Origin: Hyphomicrobium_A sp963817485
GTDB lineage: Bacteria > Pseudomonadota > Alphaproteobacteria > Rhizobiales > Hyphomicrobiaceae
Reading direction: 5' to 3'
NCBI GenBank assembly: GCA_963817485.1
Contig: CAWFOR010000026.1
Coordinates: 62,001-126,000 of the forward strand
DNA length: 64,000 bases
Below the pieces are notes generated by a model, which saw nothing but the letters and a program-made list of their open reading frames with translations, did no database searches and was not told the origin of the DNA. This document shows, one piece after another, positions 44,589 through 53,349 of this stretch; the first letter of the stretch is position 1, and each line of letters opens with the position of its first letter. A program made the position numbers and the translations under genes.

Positions 44589-45138
44589 CTAGGGCAGGAT
44601 GGTTATCGTCGCTCCGCGGCGTGCGCACGCGATGAGCCGCAGCAGATGCTCGCGCGAAAGCGCGATGCAACCCTCCGTAGGGCTTCATGCCGGGGCCTGC
44701 GACGTGCATGAAGATCGCGCTGCCGCGGCCTTTGACGCGCGGGGTCTCGTTGTAGCCGAGGACGACGATTACATCGTAGAGATGATCGTGCCGCCAAAGG
44801 TGCTCGGCACCGGCCGGGTAGGGATGGCGCACGCGCCGATTGTAGTTCCGGTCAGCGGGATCGTCGCACCAGCCGTCATGCCGATCGAGCGCGGCGATCG
44901 GGAGCCGCGTGCGCGGCCGCACAAGCCGGTCGCCGCGATAGAAAACCTCGCGCAACGCAAAGCGGCCGACGGGCGTTGCCCCATCGCCCTCGCGCTTGCC
45001 GACCCGCCGCCCGGCTCGACCCAGCGCACAGGGAAAACGCAAGGCCCCAGAGGCCAGAATCCCCCGCTGCGCGCCGGCCGCAAGGCCCCTCACGATGAGT
45101 TGCGCGCCCGCCTGTGGACCACTGCGTCGTGAGTTCAT
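44589..45138 (-). pseudogene. L,D-transpeptidase (YkuD type) with one extra base
   Basis: Peptidoglycan cross-linking or related enzyme. From ATG 45138 the frame shows GKREGDGATPVGRFALREVFY, LPIAALDRHDGWCDDPADRNYNR and SAIFMHVAGPGMK; the catalytic-Cys end KPTEGCIALSREHLLRLIA is in another frame. A GGG at 44680-44682 (+ strand) should be GG. Length 550 is 3n+1, repairing to 182 residues, with the stop at 44589. The HxxGxx...TxGC pattern (here EGCIAL) is the YkuD active site. It is divergent from the CenR-like regulator, 104 bases apart. Confidence 0.88.
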
Positions 45139-45242
45139 TGGAGCTTCCCGGCGACCGTGCTATTCGCATCCCACAAGAAAATGCCACCGACCAAGGCTCA
45201 TACCGGCCGGCTTGGGCCCTGTCTCTACCGGAGCCATCCAGC

Positions 45243-45929
45243 ATGACGACTGCCCGCAGGATTCTCATCGTGGACGACGATGAGGAGCTTCGCGAGACCC
45301 TTAAAGATCAGCTCGTCCTCCACGACGAATTCGAGGTGCTGACCGCCGGCACCGCGTCGAAGGGAATGGAGCTGGCGAAGGGAGATCATTTCGACCTGCT
45401 CGTATACGACGTTTCGCTTCCCGACATGGATGGCCGCGAGGCGGTGCGGCTCCTGCGTAAGGGCGGTTTCAAGACGCCGATCGTCATGCTGACGGGGAAT
45501 GTCTCCGACGCCGACCAGATCCTCGGCCTCGATGCCGGCGCCAACGACTACATCACGAAGCCGTTCAAGTTCGCGGTGCTGCTCGCCCGCATACGCGCGC
45601 AACTTCGTCAGCATGAGCAGAGCGAGGATGCCGTCTTTGCAATCGGGCCCTACACGTTCAAGCCGGCCTCCAAGCTTCTGCTCGACGAGAGGGGCGCGAA
45701 GATCCGCTTGACCGAGAAGGAAACCTCGATCCTCAAGTATCTCTACCGCTCCGGCGACAAGGTCGTCTCGCGCGAGACGCTTCTGCACGAGGTGTGGGGC
45801 TACAATGCCGGCGTCACCACGCACACGCTCGAGACGCACATCTACCGGCTGCGCCAGAAGATCGAGAAAGACCCATCGAGCGCCGAGCTCCTCGTCACCG
45901 AAACCGGCGGCTACAAGCTCGTTCCCTGA
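45243..45929 (+). CDS. cenR: OmpR-type response regulator, CenR-like
   Basis: 228 residues. Receiver domain with the acidic pocket VDDDEEL, phosphoacceptor Asp in LVYDVSLPDMDG, Thr in MLTGN and the Lys in TKPF. The winged DNA-binding domain has LRLTEKETSILKYLYRSG-like IRLTEKETSILKYLY and VWGYNAGVTTHTLETHIYRLR. This resembles CenR, the envelope regulator of alphaproteobacteria (CenK-CenR), and the neighbouring L,D-transpeptidase fits an envelope role. CenR orthology is inferred from overall pattern; no CenK kinase is in the window. ATG 45243 chosen. Confidence 0.85.
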   Translation: MTTARRILIVDDDEELRETLKDQLVLHDEFEVLTAGTASKGMELAKGDHFDLLVYDVSLPDMDGREAVRLLRKGGFKTPIVMLTGNVSDADQILGLDAGANDYITKPFKFAVLLARIRAQLRQHEQSEDAVFAIGPYTFKPASKLLLDERGAKIRLTEKETSILKYLYRSGDKVVSRETLLHEVWGYNAGVTTHTLETHIYRLRQKIEKDPSSAELLVTETGGYKLVP

Positions 45930-46046
45930 TGATTCGCCAGCGAAACCGCCGCGCGATCCACATCATCTTGACAGCGGCGACCCGCCACTGGACCCGGCTT
46001 GGCGAATCATCCGACCCTGCCGGCATAGCTCGCGTTGCGCGGGCAT

Positions 46047-46589
46047 ATGCTGGAAAAGAGTCAAACAATGGCAGCCGACACCATTATCGACGCGCTTGCG
46101 CGGCTCCCGATCTTTGAAGGCCTCACGTCGGCGCAGATCCGCGAGATCGGCGCTAGGGCGCAACGCGCGATCTATCATCCCGGCAGCGTCATCATCGAGG
46201 AGAATGCCGAAGGCGACGCGGCGATCCTGATCGTCTCGGGCGAGGCCGCGCGTGTCTCCGGCCCGGAGCTGCACGTACGCGTCGAACCCGTCGCCCCCGG
46301 TTCACTCGTCGGGGAGGCCTCGATGCTGATCGAGACCACCTATGGCTCAACCGTAGTGGCACGCGGAGAAGTGCGCGCCCTGCAGGTGACGCGCGACGGG
46401 CTTCGCGCGCAGATGCTCGAAGATCCCTCGATCGCCGAGACGCTCATCCACAATATCTCGATGCGGCTGATCCGCATGGCTGAAAAATTGCGCCAGGTCG
46501 ACGCGTCGCTGGAGCGCGCGCAGACTGTGTCTGGGGCGCTTCCACAGCATGTACCGCCGGCGGTGCTTTTCCCGGCTCCGGTCCACTAG
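46047..46589 (+). CDS. Cyclic-nucleotide-binding-domain protein without HTH
   Basis: About 180 residues. One cNMP-binding beta-barrel domain (about 25-140): LPIFEGLTSAQIREIG, YHPGSVIIEENAEGDAAILI, VSGEAARV, GSLVGEASMLIETTYGSTVVARG (phosphate cassette region; the usual RxA is VAR) and a C-terminal helix LIHNISMRLIRMAEKLRQVD. It lacks a Crp/Fnr HTH, so it is not a classical Crp-type regulator. It follows the CenR-like gene by 117 bases. Ligand and role are unknown. Start may also be 46068 (MAADTIID). Confidence 0.85.
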   Translation: MLEKSQTMAADTIIDALARLPIFEGLTSAQIREIGARAQRAIYHPGSVIIEENAEGDAAILIVSGEAARVSGPELHVRVEPVAPGSLVGEASMLIETTYGSTVVARGEVRALQVTRDGLRAQMLEDPSIAETLIHNISMRLIRMAEKLRQVDASLERAQTVSGALPQHVPPAVLFPAPVH

Positions 46590-46610
46590 GCCCGGCTAGC
46601 CGGGCCGTTT
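46589..46610 (+). terminator. Perfect palindromic hairpin at the end of the cyclic-nucleotide-binding gene
   Basis: GGCCCGGCTAGCCGGGCC (46589-46606) is a perfect palindrome that starts at the last base of the TAG stop and is followed by GTTTA. The stem is strong but the T-run is short, so it may be a weak terminator or an RNA end-protecting hairpin. Confidence 0.5.
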
Positions 46611-46636
46611 AGGTAAATTTCGATCGCGAGGGCATG

Positions 46637-46672
46637 AAAAAACGCCCAACCCCGGGGGGAGGGGTTGGGCGT
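46637..46672 (-). terminator. Strong rho-independent terminator on the - strand
   Basis: On the + strand ACGCCCAACCCC (46642-46653) and GGGGTTGGGCGT (46661-46672) form a perfect 12-base-pair stem around a seven-base loop, preceded by six A (46637-46642), which on the - strand is a T-run directly after the stem. This is a textbook terminator reading leftwards. It is about 250 bases beyond the end of lolA, so it more likely ends a separate short transcript. Confidence 0.8.
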
Positions 46673-46800
46673 CGAGAGCGCTTTCGCGCGTGGTGCCGGG
46701 AGGGAAGCCGGCACCGCAGGTGATGTCTTTCGGCTAGACGGGGGGCACTACCGATACAGGGTGACATCACCTGACCAGCTTGACTTAAGCGCAAGCGAGC
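46637..46800 (-). ncRNA. Candidate small RNA between the cNMP-binding gene and lolA
   Basis: The - strand from about 46800 to the terminator at 46637 has no open frame but dense secondary structure. AGGTGATGTC (46718-46727) pairs with GACATCACCT (46763-46772), extendable to 11 pairs; GGTGCCGG (46692-46699) pairs with CCGGCACC (46708-46715); and a GCG-CTTT-CGC mini-hairpin lies at 46679-46688. They sit just before a strong terminator. The length (about 130-160 nucleotides) fits a small RNA. The 5' end and promoter are not fixed; the family is not recognised. Confidence 0.45.
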
Positions 46801-46832
46801 GGAGTTCAATAGAGCCCGGAGGCCGTTCTCAC

Positions 46833-46867
46833 AAAAATGTTACCGCCCGGCTGGGGTTTTCCCCAGC
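46833..46867 (-). terminator. Candidate terminator of lolA
   Basis: GCTGGGG (46850-46856) and CCCCAGC (46861-46867) form a perfect stem with a four-base loop 57 bases after the lolA stop. On the - strand a T5 tract (46833-46837) follows after 12 bases. If active it would separate lolA from the small RNA candidate. Confidence 0.4.
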
Positions 46868-46923
46868 TCAGCGGTTGCCACGAGTCCGAACAGCCACACC
46901 GGCCCAAGGCCGTGCTGGCAGCG

Positions 46924-47733
46924 TCAGGGAGTAGCCATGGGCTTCCCGACGGCTTTTATAGTGAACAAATCCGCGTCCAATTGGACGCTCTTGGCGAGAT
47001 CGGAGACCTCCACGCGGGTGTCCAATCCCTGCGCGTCGCGCGTCACCCATTCCTTCAGCTCGAGGTTGGGCTTGGTTGCAAGGTAAAGCTTGATGCGACC
47101 TGTGGTATTAGGGTCCTTGTCCTCCAACCCCAGCACCAGCATGTCGTCCGATTCCTGCAACTCGGTGATGCGGGCGTCACGGACAAGGTTAACATCCGTT
47201 CTGAGCAAAAGGCGGAAGGGCGTCTGGTCGAGGGCCACCCGGTCCTCATTGTTGAGGTCGAGGTCCTGGATGGCCAGGTAGCGGCCATCGGAGACGACGA
47301 TCTGCCGCGACGGGCGCGCATAGTCGAAGCGGAAGCGCCCCGGCCGGGACAGGTAGAACTTGCCCTTCATGCGGCGGTTGTCGGCCCCGGTCTGCAGGAA
47401 GCTGCCCTGCAACGTATTGATGGCGCTGAAATAGCCGCTGACCTTGTTGACGACGTCCTTCTGGTGCCCGTCGAGCGCGATGCCGTCGGCGGAGTTGGTG
47501 GGCGCGACCTCGGCATTCCACGCGGCATTGCCGGCGTTGGAGGGTTCGCCGGGCTTGGCCGCGGCATCGGCCGGCTTTGTCGCCGGGTCCGCCGGCTTCG
47601 CAGCGGGTGTGGCTTCGGCGGGCCTCTTGGCCTCGACGGGCTTGGGCACATCCTCGCCTTGGGCTGCGAAGGAAACGAGCAGGAGTCCGAAGCACGACGT
47701 TGCTGCCAACGCCATAGATCTCATGTGATGCAT
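46924..47733 (-). CDS. lolA: LolA-family outer-membrane lipoprotein carrier protein
   Basis: 269 residues from ATG 47733 (MHHMRSMA). A signal peptide (ALAATSCFGLLLVSFAAQG) is followed by an Ala/Pro/Lys-rich linker of about 50 residues (AKPADPATKPADAAAKPG), likely disordered, and then the LolA-type beta-barrel: VSGYFSAINTLQGSFLQ, GKFYLSRPGRFRFDYARPSRQ, IVVSDGRYLAIQD and the terminal DLFTIKA. In the periplasm LolA carries lipoproteins from LolCDE to LolB. The long linker is unlike E. coli LolA. It lies downstream of ftsK (151-base gap), the frequent alphaproteobacterial order. Confidence 0.9.
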   Translation of the reverse strand: MHHMRSMALAATSCFGLLLVSFAAQGEDVPKPVEAKRPAEATPAAKPADPATKPADAAAKPGEPSNAGNAAWNAEVAPTNSADGIALDGHQKDVVNKVSGYFSAINTLQGSFLQTGADNRRMKGKFYLSRPGRFRFDYARPSRQIVVSDGRYLAIQDLDLNNEDRVALDQTPFRLLLRTDVNLVRDARITELQESDDMLVLGLEDKDPNTTGRIKLYLATKPNLELKEWVTRDAQGLDTRVEVSDLAKSVQLDADLFTIKAVGKPMATP

Positions 47734-47884
47734 CGGTCGCCCCGAGCCTCCGCGAATCGAATTCGGTTGCCGCTGATCTTTGATAAATGCCCCCGGATGG
47801 CCGGAAAAGACCTGGCGCACCCGACTTTCCCGAACATTGCGACGAGATGTGGGCGATGCGTTGGCGGAATAGCTGCGCGGAGCG

Positions 47885-50566
47885 CTAGCGCGCGGATGCG
47901 CGTCCCGCATCCCCGTCACGCCCCGTGATGAGGATCTCGCGCTTGCCGACGCCGGTCGGGGGGCCGATCAGCCCCTCGCGCTCCATGCGCTCGATGACGT
48001 CGGCGGCACGGTTGTAGCCGATCGACAGGCGGCGCTGCAGGTAGCTCGTCGAAGCCTTGCGGTCACGCAGCACGACGGCGACCGCCATGTCGTAGAGGTC
48101 GTCCTCGCTTGCCGTGCGCGGCGCGCCATCTCCCCCTTCGGCGGGAGCCGGGGTGTCGGTGATGCCTTCGACATAGATCGGAGGTCCCTGCCGGCGCAGC
48201 GCTTCCGCGATGCGCTCGACCTCGTCGTCCGACACGAACGGCCCATGTGCGCGGACGGTCTGGCCGGAGCCCAGCGAGTAGAGCATGTCGCCCTGGCCGA
48301 GGAGCGCCTCGGCGCCCTGCTCGTTGAGGATGGTGCGGCTGTCGATCTTGGAGGCAACCTTGAAGCTGATGCGTGCGGGGAAGTTCGCCTTGATGGTCCC
48401 GGTCACGATGTCGACGGAGGGACGCTGTGTCGCCATGATGAGATGGATGCCGGCCGCGCGGGCCATCTGAGCGAGCCGCTGCACCGCCGTCTCGATCTCC
48501 TTGCCGGCGACCGTCATGAGGTCCGCGAACTCGTCGACGACCACGACGATGTAGGGCATCGTCTCGGCCTGCATCGGCTGCTGCTCGTAGACCGCCTCGC
48601 CCGTGCGCTCGTCGAAGCCCGTCTGCACGGTGCGCGCGAGCGTTTCGCCGCGGCTCTGCGCCTTGCGCACGCGCGCATTGAAGGCCTCGATGTTGCGCAC
48701 CGAGAGGCTCGCCATGCGCTTGTAGCGCTCCTCCATCTCGGCGACGGCCCAGTTGAGCGCGGCCACCGCTTTCTGCGCATCGGTCACGACTGGCGTCAGC
48801 AGGTGCGGGATGCCGTTGTACACCGACAGCTCCAGCATCTTGGGGTCGATCATCAGGAGACGGCAGTCGAGCGGCGAGCGGCGGTAGAGCAGCGAAAGCA
48901 CCATGGCATTGACGCCGACGGACTTGCCCGAGCCGGTCGTGCCGGCGACGAGCAGGTGCGGCATGCGCGCAAGATCCACCACGATCGGCTCACCGCCGAT
49001 CGACTTGCCGAGTGCGAGCGGCAGGATCGCGTCGGAAGAGCGAAACGGCGGCGATTCGAAGATGTCCCGCAGATAGACCGTTTCACGCCGCACATTCGGC
49101 AGCTCGATGCCGATGACGTTGCGGCCCGGAATGATCGCGGCGCGCGCGGACGTGACACTCATGGAGCGCGCGATGTCCTCGGCGAGTGCGACGACGCGCG
49201 ACGACTTGGTGCCGCGCGCGGGCTCGAGCTCGAACAGCGTGACGACGGGGCCGGGCTTGATCTCGCGCACCTCGCCCTTGATCGAGAAGTCGGCGAGCAC
49301 CTCTTCCAGGAGGCGCGCGGTACCGCGCAGCACCGTCTGCGACAGCTCGCTGCCCGCCTTGCCGGGTGCGGGCCGGCGCAGGAGGTTCATCGGCGGCGGG
49401 CGATAGGCCGGCGTGGCGCGCTTTCCCGTGAGGCCGCCAAACAGCGCAGTCTTGCGCGATCGCGGCGCGTCGTTCTCGTCGTCCACGGCGGATGCGGCAG
49501 GCTCGGGTGTAGGACGCTCAGCCGAATTCGGCGCGAAGCGCTCGGCGATGGCGCGGCTTTCGGCATCCGTGCTCTCGTCGAAACCGTGCTCACGGTCCGT
49601 GCCCATGCCGCCGGTCGGCCACGGCGTGCGCGCCTCGGCGGCGACAGCCGCCTGAGCGCGCCGCAGGATGCGCGGCATCGTCGTTGGAACGTCAAATATC
49701 GAGGGCTCTGGCGGCTCCGGCTCTTCCTCGTGCGGAAGCTCGGGCAGATAGGGCTCGCGGCGCCCATCGAGGCCCGGAAGCTCGTGGCCGCGGCTCCGAC
49801 TGCCCGTGCCGGCAAACGCAAAGGCACCAGCGCCGGCCGCAATCGCCGGCCGATGTTCGCCGCCCGGACCTGCAAAGGCCGGGGTCAGCCGTGCCATCCA
49901 CTCGCGCCCCGAAAGCCATTGCGGCACCAGTCGAGAGAAGAGTGACTCGCGGCGGCGCGCGAGCTGCCGGCTATTCTTGAGCAGGCGGCTCAGGTCGTCG
50001 CGCTCGAGCCCGATGCTGTAGCCAAGCGCGGCAAATCCAGAGAGGAAGTAGGCGAGCCCCGCGAGCGGCAGTGCGCGCTCCATCCCGGCCAGCGAGAAGA
50101 GCGTCGCCGTCAGGCGGAAGAGCCAGTCGCCGACGATGCCACCGAAGCTGTGCGCAAAGGGCCAGCTCGCGGTCACGGGGAGGGCTGCAAAGCCGCCGGC
50201 GAGCAGGAATACCGACAGCGGGAAGATGCTGGTCTTCTTGCGGTTGGCAAATATGCGCTCCGCGATCATCAGCTCGATGCCCCAGAACATGGGTGCAAGC
50301 AGCAGGAAGACGGAGGCGAAGCCGAGCGTATTGAGCATCACGTCGGCGAAGATGGCGCCGCCCGCCCCGAACATGTTCGTTGGCGCGCCGCCCGCCGCGT
50401 GCGTGAGGCTCGGATCCGATTTCGACCAGGTGAGGAGGCTTGCCCACGCGGCCGCGACGCCCGCAAGGAGGAGAGCTCCTCCGGCGCGGCTTAGCCAACC
50501 CAGAAGCCTGTCCTCCATGTCGACGGAGAGCAGGCGTCTCGGGTCACCATGTGACTCGAGCGACAT
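47885..50566 (-). CDS. ftsK: DNA translocase FtsK
   Basis: 893 residues. Four membrane segments at the N-terminus (about 25-190: LLLAGVAAAWASLLTW, LGFASVFLLLAPMFWG, PLSVFLLAGGFAALPV, LAGLAYFLSGFAALGY), a linker rich in Pro and acidic residues, then the alpha-beta motor with Walker A GTTGSGKSVGVNAM, Walker B YIVVVVDEFADLM, and MATQRPSVDIVTG. The C-terminal gamma winged-helix, which reads KOPS, is present (STSYLQRRLSIGYNRAADVIERME). It moves chromosome ends through the septum. ATG 50518 (MEDRLLG) is an alternative start. It is followed 18 bases upstream by the aminotransferase gene. Confidence 0.96.
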   Translation of the reverse strand: MSLESHGDPRRLLSVDMEDRLLGWLSRAGGALLLAGVAAAWASLLTWSKSDPSLTHAAGGAPTNMFGAGGAIFADVMLNTLGFASVFLLLAPMFWGIELMIAERIFANRKKTSIFPLSVFLLAGGFAALPVTASWPFAHSFGGIVGDWLFRLTATLFSLAGMERALPLAGLAYFLSGFAALGYSIGLERDDLSRLLKNSRQLARRRESLFSRLVPQWLSGREWMARLTPAFAGPGGEHRPAIAAGAGAFAFAGTGSRSRGHELPGLDGRREPYLPELPHEEEPEPPEPSIFDVPTTMPRILRRAQAAVAAEARTPWPTGGMGTDREHGFDESTDAESRAIAERFAPNSAERPTPEPAASAVDDENDAPRSRKTALFGGLTGKRATPAYRPPPMNLLRRPAPGKAGSELSQTVLRGTARLLEEVLADFSIKGEVREIKPGPVVTLFELEPARGTKSSRVVALAEDIARSMSVTSARAAIIPGRNVIGIELPNVRRETVYLRDIFESPPFRSSDAILPLALGKSIGGEPIVVDLARMPHLLVAGTTGSGKSVGVNAMVLSLLYRRSPLDCRLLMIDPKMLELSVYNGIPHLLTPVVTDAQKAVAALNWAVAEMEERYKRMASLSVRNIEAFNARVRKAQSRGETLARTVQTGFDERTGEAVYEQQPMQAETMPYIVVVVDEFADLMTVAGKEIETAVQRLAQMARAAGIHLIMATQRPSVDIVTGTIKANFPARISFKVASKIDSRTILNEQGAEALLGQGDMLYSLGSGQTVRAHGPFVSDDEVERIAEALRRQGPPIYVEGITDTPAPAEGGDGAPRTASEDDLYDMAVAVVLRDRKASTSYLQRRLSIGYNRAADVIERMEREGLIGPPTGVGKREILITGRDGDAGRASAR

Positions 50567-50583
50567 GACGGCGAACGTACTCT

Positions 50584-51801
50584 TTACGCAAATACTACTA
50601 CTAAGCGTTCGAGCGCCTCGGCGATGGTCGTCGCGTCATGCACCAATGCGAGCCGCACGTAGTTCGTGCCCGGATTGGTCCCGTCGCGCCCGGCCTGCGC
50701 CAGAAAGGCACCAGGCAAAACCTTGACACCGCCACGTTTCCATAAGGTTACCGCTGCGTCACTGCCGCCGCCGAAGTTGGAAACATCGAGCCAGAGGCAG
50801 AACCCGCCGGCCGGGCGGCGATAGCCGTAGCCGGTGCCCAGCACCCGGTCGCAGACGTCGAACTTGGCGCGGTAGGCGTCGCGGTTGGCCACGACGTGGG
50901 CCTCGTCCGCCCACACGGCGGCGGAGACGTGCTGCGTCGGCCCCGGCACCTGCGGCGCCACCATGTTGCGGATCTCGGCGAACGTCTCGATGAAACGCGC
51001 GTCGCCGGCGCAGAAGCCCGAGCGCAGGCCGGGAAGGTTGGAGCGCTTCGACAGCGAGTTGAAGACGACGAGATTGCGGAAGCGCTCCGGCGTCGCGGCG
51101 GCGACGGCGAGCGCGCCCGTTGGCGGCTCGCTCGTATAGATCTCGGAGTAGCACTCGTCGAAGAACAGCATGAAGTCGTGGGCGCGCGCGAGCTGCAGCG
51201 CACGCGCGATGTAGGCCCGGCTGGCAACCGCGCCCTGCGGGTTCGCGGGCGAGCACAAGTAGAGCGCGACGGTGCGATCGAGCAGGGCTTTGTCCGAGGC
51301 AATCGCGTCGAGGTCGGGCAAGTGCCCCGTCGCCGCGGTGGCGTTGAGATAGACCGGCTCGGCGTCGACCGCGAGGGCACCCCCGATGTAGGCGCTGTAG
51401 TAGGGATTGCACATGAGCACGGCGGGGCGGCCCTTGACCTGCTTGCGTCCCGCGGCGGGCAATGCGGCGAGAAACAGCCCCTCGCGGGAGCCGTTGAGCG
51501 GCAGCACCTCGCGCGCGGCGTCGGGGGCGGCGGCAGCGCCGTAGCGGCGCCCCGCCCAGGCTGCGATCGCCGCGCGCAGCTCCTGCGTGCCGCGGATCGG
51601 CGGATAGCGGCCGTAGTCCGCCATGGCCTCCGTGAGCTTTGCCGCGACAAATGTCGGCATCGCCTCGCGCGGCTCGCCGATGGTCAGGTCGATGGGCTTG
51701 GCGTGTCCGGGCTCTATGCCGTCGAGCAGACGGCGGAGCTGCGTGAACGGCGACAGGATTGCGCCCTCGGCGAGCGCCGCCAATCCGGATTGCGAAGCCA
51801 T
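50584..51801 (-). CDS. Class I/II PLP aminotransferase (DapC-like)
   Basis: 405 residues, fold type I. PLP-binding Lys in FNSLSKRSNLPGLRSGF; CSPANPQGAVAS (conserved Asn) and FFDECYSEIYT (conserved Asp/Tyr) are present; Arg of the carboxylate site in YVRLALV near the end. The family is that of succinyl-diaminopimelate and related aminotransferases, which would fit the dap genes elsewhere in the window, but specificity cannot be read from sequence. It ends 18 bases before the ftsK start and likely shares its transcript. Confidence 0.9.
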   Translation of the reverse strand: MASQSGLAALAEGAILSPFTQLRRLLDGIEPGHAKPIDLTIGEPREAMPTFVAAKLTEAMADYGRYPPIRGTQELRAAIAAWAGRRYGAAAAPDAAREVLPLNGSREGLFLAALPAAGRKQVKGRPAVLMCNPYYSAYIGGALAVDAEPVYLNATAATGHLPDLDAIASDKALLDRTVALYLCSPANPQGAVASRAYIARALQLARAHDFMLFFDECYSEIYTSEPPTGALAVAAATPERFRNLVVFNSLSKRSNLPGLRSGFCAGDARFIETFAEIRNMVAPQVPGPTQHVSAAVWADEAHVVANRDAYRAKFDVCDRVLGTGYGYRRPAGGFCLWLDVSNFGGGSDAAVTLWKRGGVKVLPGAFLAQAGRDGTNPGTNYVRLALVHDATTIAEALERLVVVFA

Positions 51802-52006
51802 GGACGTTCCTGGGACGAAGTTTTAGCGCCGCGGCGCTCCGCGAGAGGCCTTAGCGGCCGCACGGCGGCGCGTCTACATCGTCGCTTCGCCCGCGCAGCG
51901 GACGCTCGGCAATGCTCTCTTCACTCAGGAAGGCGCGGTGTGTGAGTGTCTCTAGAGGGCGCGCGGCATCGTTTGGGCGCCCGAACTCGTTTGCTCGCAG
52001 GGCTAC

Positions 52007-52120
52007 CTAGCGGAAGTAGGTCATGGCCGGGATGTCGCCGCCGAGGCGGAGTGACCCGGTGCAGCCGGACATTTCCAGCGCGAGCGTGAGGAGGATGATG
52101 GCAAAGAGAACCCGATACAT
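52007..52120 (-). CDS. Mini-lipoprotein of 37 residues
   Basis: ATG 52120 begins MYRVLFAIILLTLALEMSGC: a hydrophobic signal of about 15 residues ending in a lipobox-like MSGC, whose Cys would carry the lipid. The rest is TGSLRLGGDIPAMTYFR. GGAG lies seven bases upstream of the ATG, an ideal ribosome binding site, and the in-frame extension to 52261 has no such site. It is a separate small gene between an aminotransferase and an unknown conserved protein. Function unknown, existence probable. Confidence 0.55.
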   Translation of the reverse strand: MYRVLFAIILLTLALEMSGCTGSLRLGGDIPAMTYFR

Positions 52121-52323
52121 AGCTATCTCCGGCAGCGGACATTGGCGTCGGCGGCTACCGGCAGGGTGAAGATTTTTGGTTAAGGATGGGTTGATGGGAG
52201 AACGTATAGTCGTCTCAATAGCTTCCACGACGATCTGACGCGTGCTCCCGTTCGGGAGCATTGCGGCAAGGCGTTGCTGTCCGGGCTAGCGGACGATAGT
52301 GCGACGCGAGGTCGGACAACCCG

Positions 52324-53229
52324 TCAGCGGATGCGGCGCGGGTTCATGTAGAGATCGGCTTCCTGGCGCTCGATCTGCGGCTTCACCTTGCCGCGGCGGA
52401 TGTCCTTCCACAGGCGCCGCATGTGCCGGCGGCACTCGCGGTTGAAGATCTGCATCGCAGCGAACATCTGCAGCACCGTCAAGAGGCGCCGGTCGGCGTG
52501 GTCCTGGCGCACCTTGCACTTCCACTTGCCGCCGATGGAGAAGATCTTGCCGTCGAGCGTACCAACCGGCTTGTCCTGCTGATCATAGAGCGTGTAGTCG
52601 CCGCCGAGGTTGATCAGGTCGCGCCGCAGCCGGTAGAAGTGCGGCTCCCCGTCGCGCATAATGAAGAACGAGAAATTCTCCGGCAGCAGCGGCCATTTGT
52701 TGGCCGAGCGCTCCAAATAGACGATGAAGTTGTCGTCGTCGGTGTTGATCGAGTAGGTCATCACCGGCAGCCCGCGCGCGGCGATCGTCTGCTGCAACGA
52801 CCTACCGATCATCAGGTCCATGGTCGCGCGCCAGTTCAGCGACTCGCTGAAGAGCTTGAAGACGAGGCGCTTGTCCATCCCTTGCGCCTTCTCCCACAGC
52901 TCCTCGCGGTAGCCGATGAGGCCGGTGCGCTCGCCGCCCTCGAGCACCTCCGCGAACATGTCCATGTCGGAGGTGAACTGCCGCGACTTGGCGCGGTTGC
53001 GCGAGCGCCTGTAGATGCCGAACTCGAAGCGGTTGAAGTTCGTCACCCAGATGTCGACGACGAAGTGGTACCAGCCGTTCTGGAGCGCCTTGTTGGAGAC
53101 GGCCTTCGAGACGCCGGCGACCTTTGTCGCTGCGGTCTGCTCCATCGCCTCGGCGCGCGCGTCGCGCGCCGCGTCGCTCGCGGCGGCGTCGGCCGCATTG
53201 GATTCCTTGCGGGCTGCGGCTGCGGTCAT
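52324..53229 (-). CDS. Conserved hypothetical protein with a LURP-one-like C-terminal region
   Basis: 301 residues, no signal peptide. An Ala-rich, charged N-terminal helix (KESNAADAAASDAARDARAE) is followed by two beta-rich parts: WYHFVVDIWVTNFNRFEFGIYRR and YSINTDDDNFIVYLERS. The segment GGDYTLYDQQDKPVG, LDGKIFSIGGKWKCKV resembles the tubby-like LURP-one fold. It ends with a basic helix (RECRRHMRRLWKDIRRGK). No enzymatic motif is seen. It appears to be monocistronic. Confidence 0.8.
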   Translation of the reverse strand: MTAAAARKESNAADAAASDAARDARAEAMEQTAATKVAGVSKAVSNKALQNGWYHFVVDIWVTNFNRFEFGIYRRSRNRAKSRQFTSDMDMFAEVLEGGERTGLIGYREELWEKAQGMDKRLVFKLFSESLNWRATMDLMIGRSLQQTIAARGLPVMTYSINTDDDNFIVYLERSANKWPLLPENFSFFIMRDGEPHFYRLRRDLINLGGDYTLYDQQDKPVGTLDGKIFSIGGKWKCKVRQDHADRRLLTVLQMFAAMQIFNRECRRHMRRLWKDIRRGKVKPQIERQEADLYMNPRRIR

Positions 53230-53349
53230 CGTGGCCTCCGGCGTTGCAAGCAGAATTCGGCGCGAATCAATTTGACCAGAGCCTACACCGCGGCCCGCCG
53301 CACAAGATGACTGGCGAGGAATTCTCCCAGGAAAACTCTCAGGAAAAAC

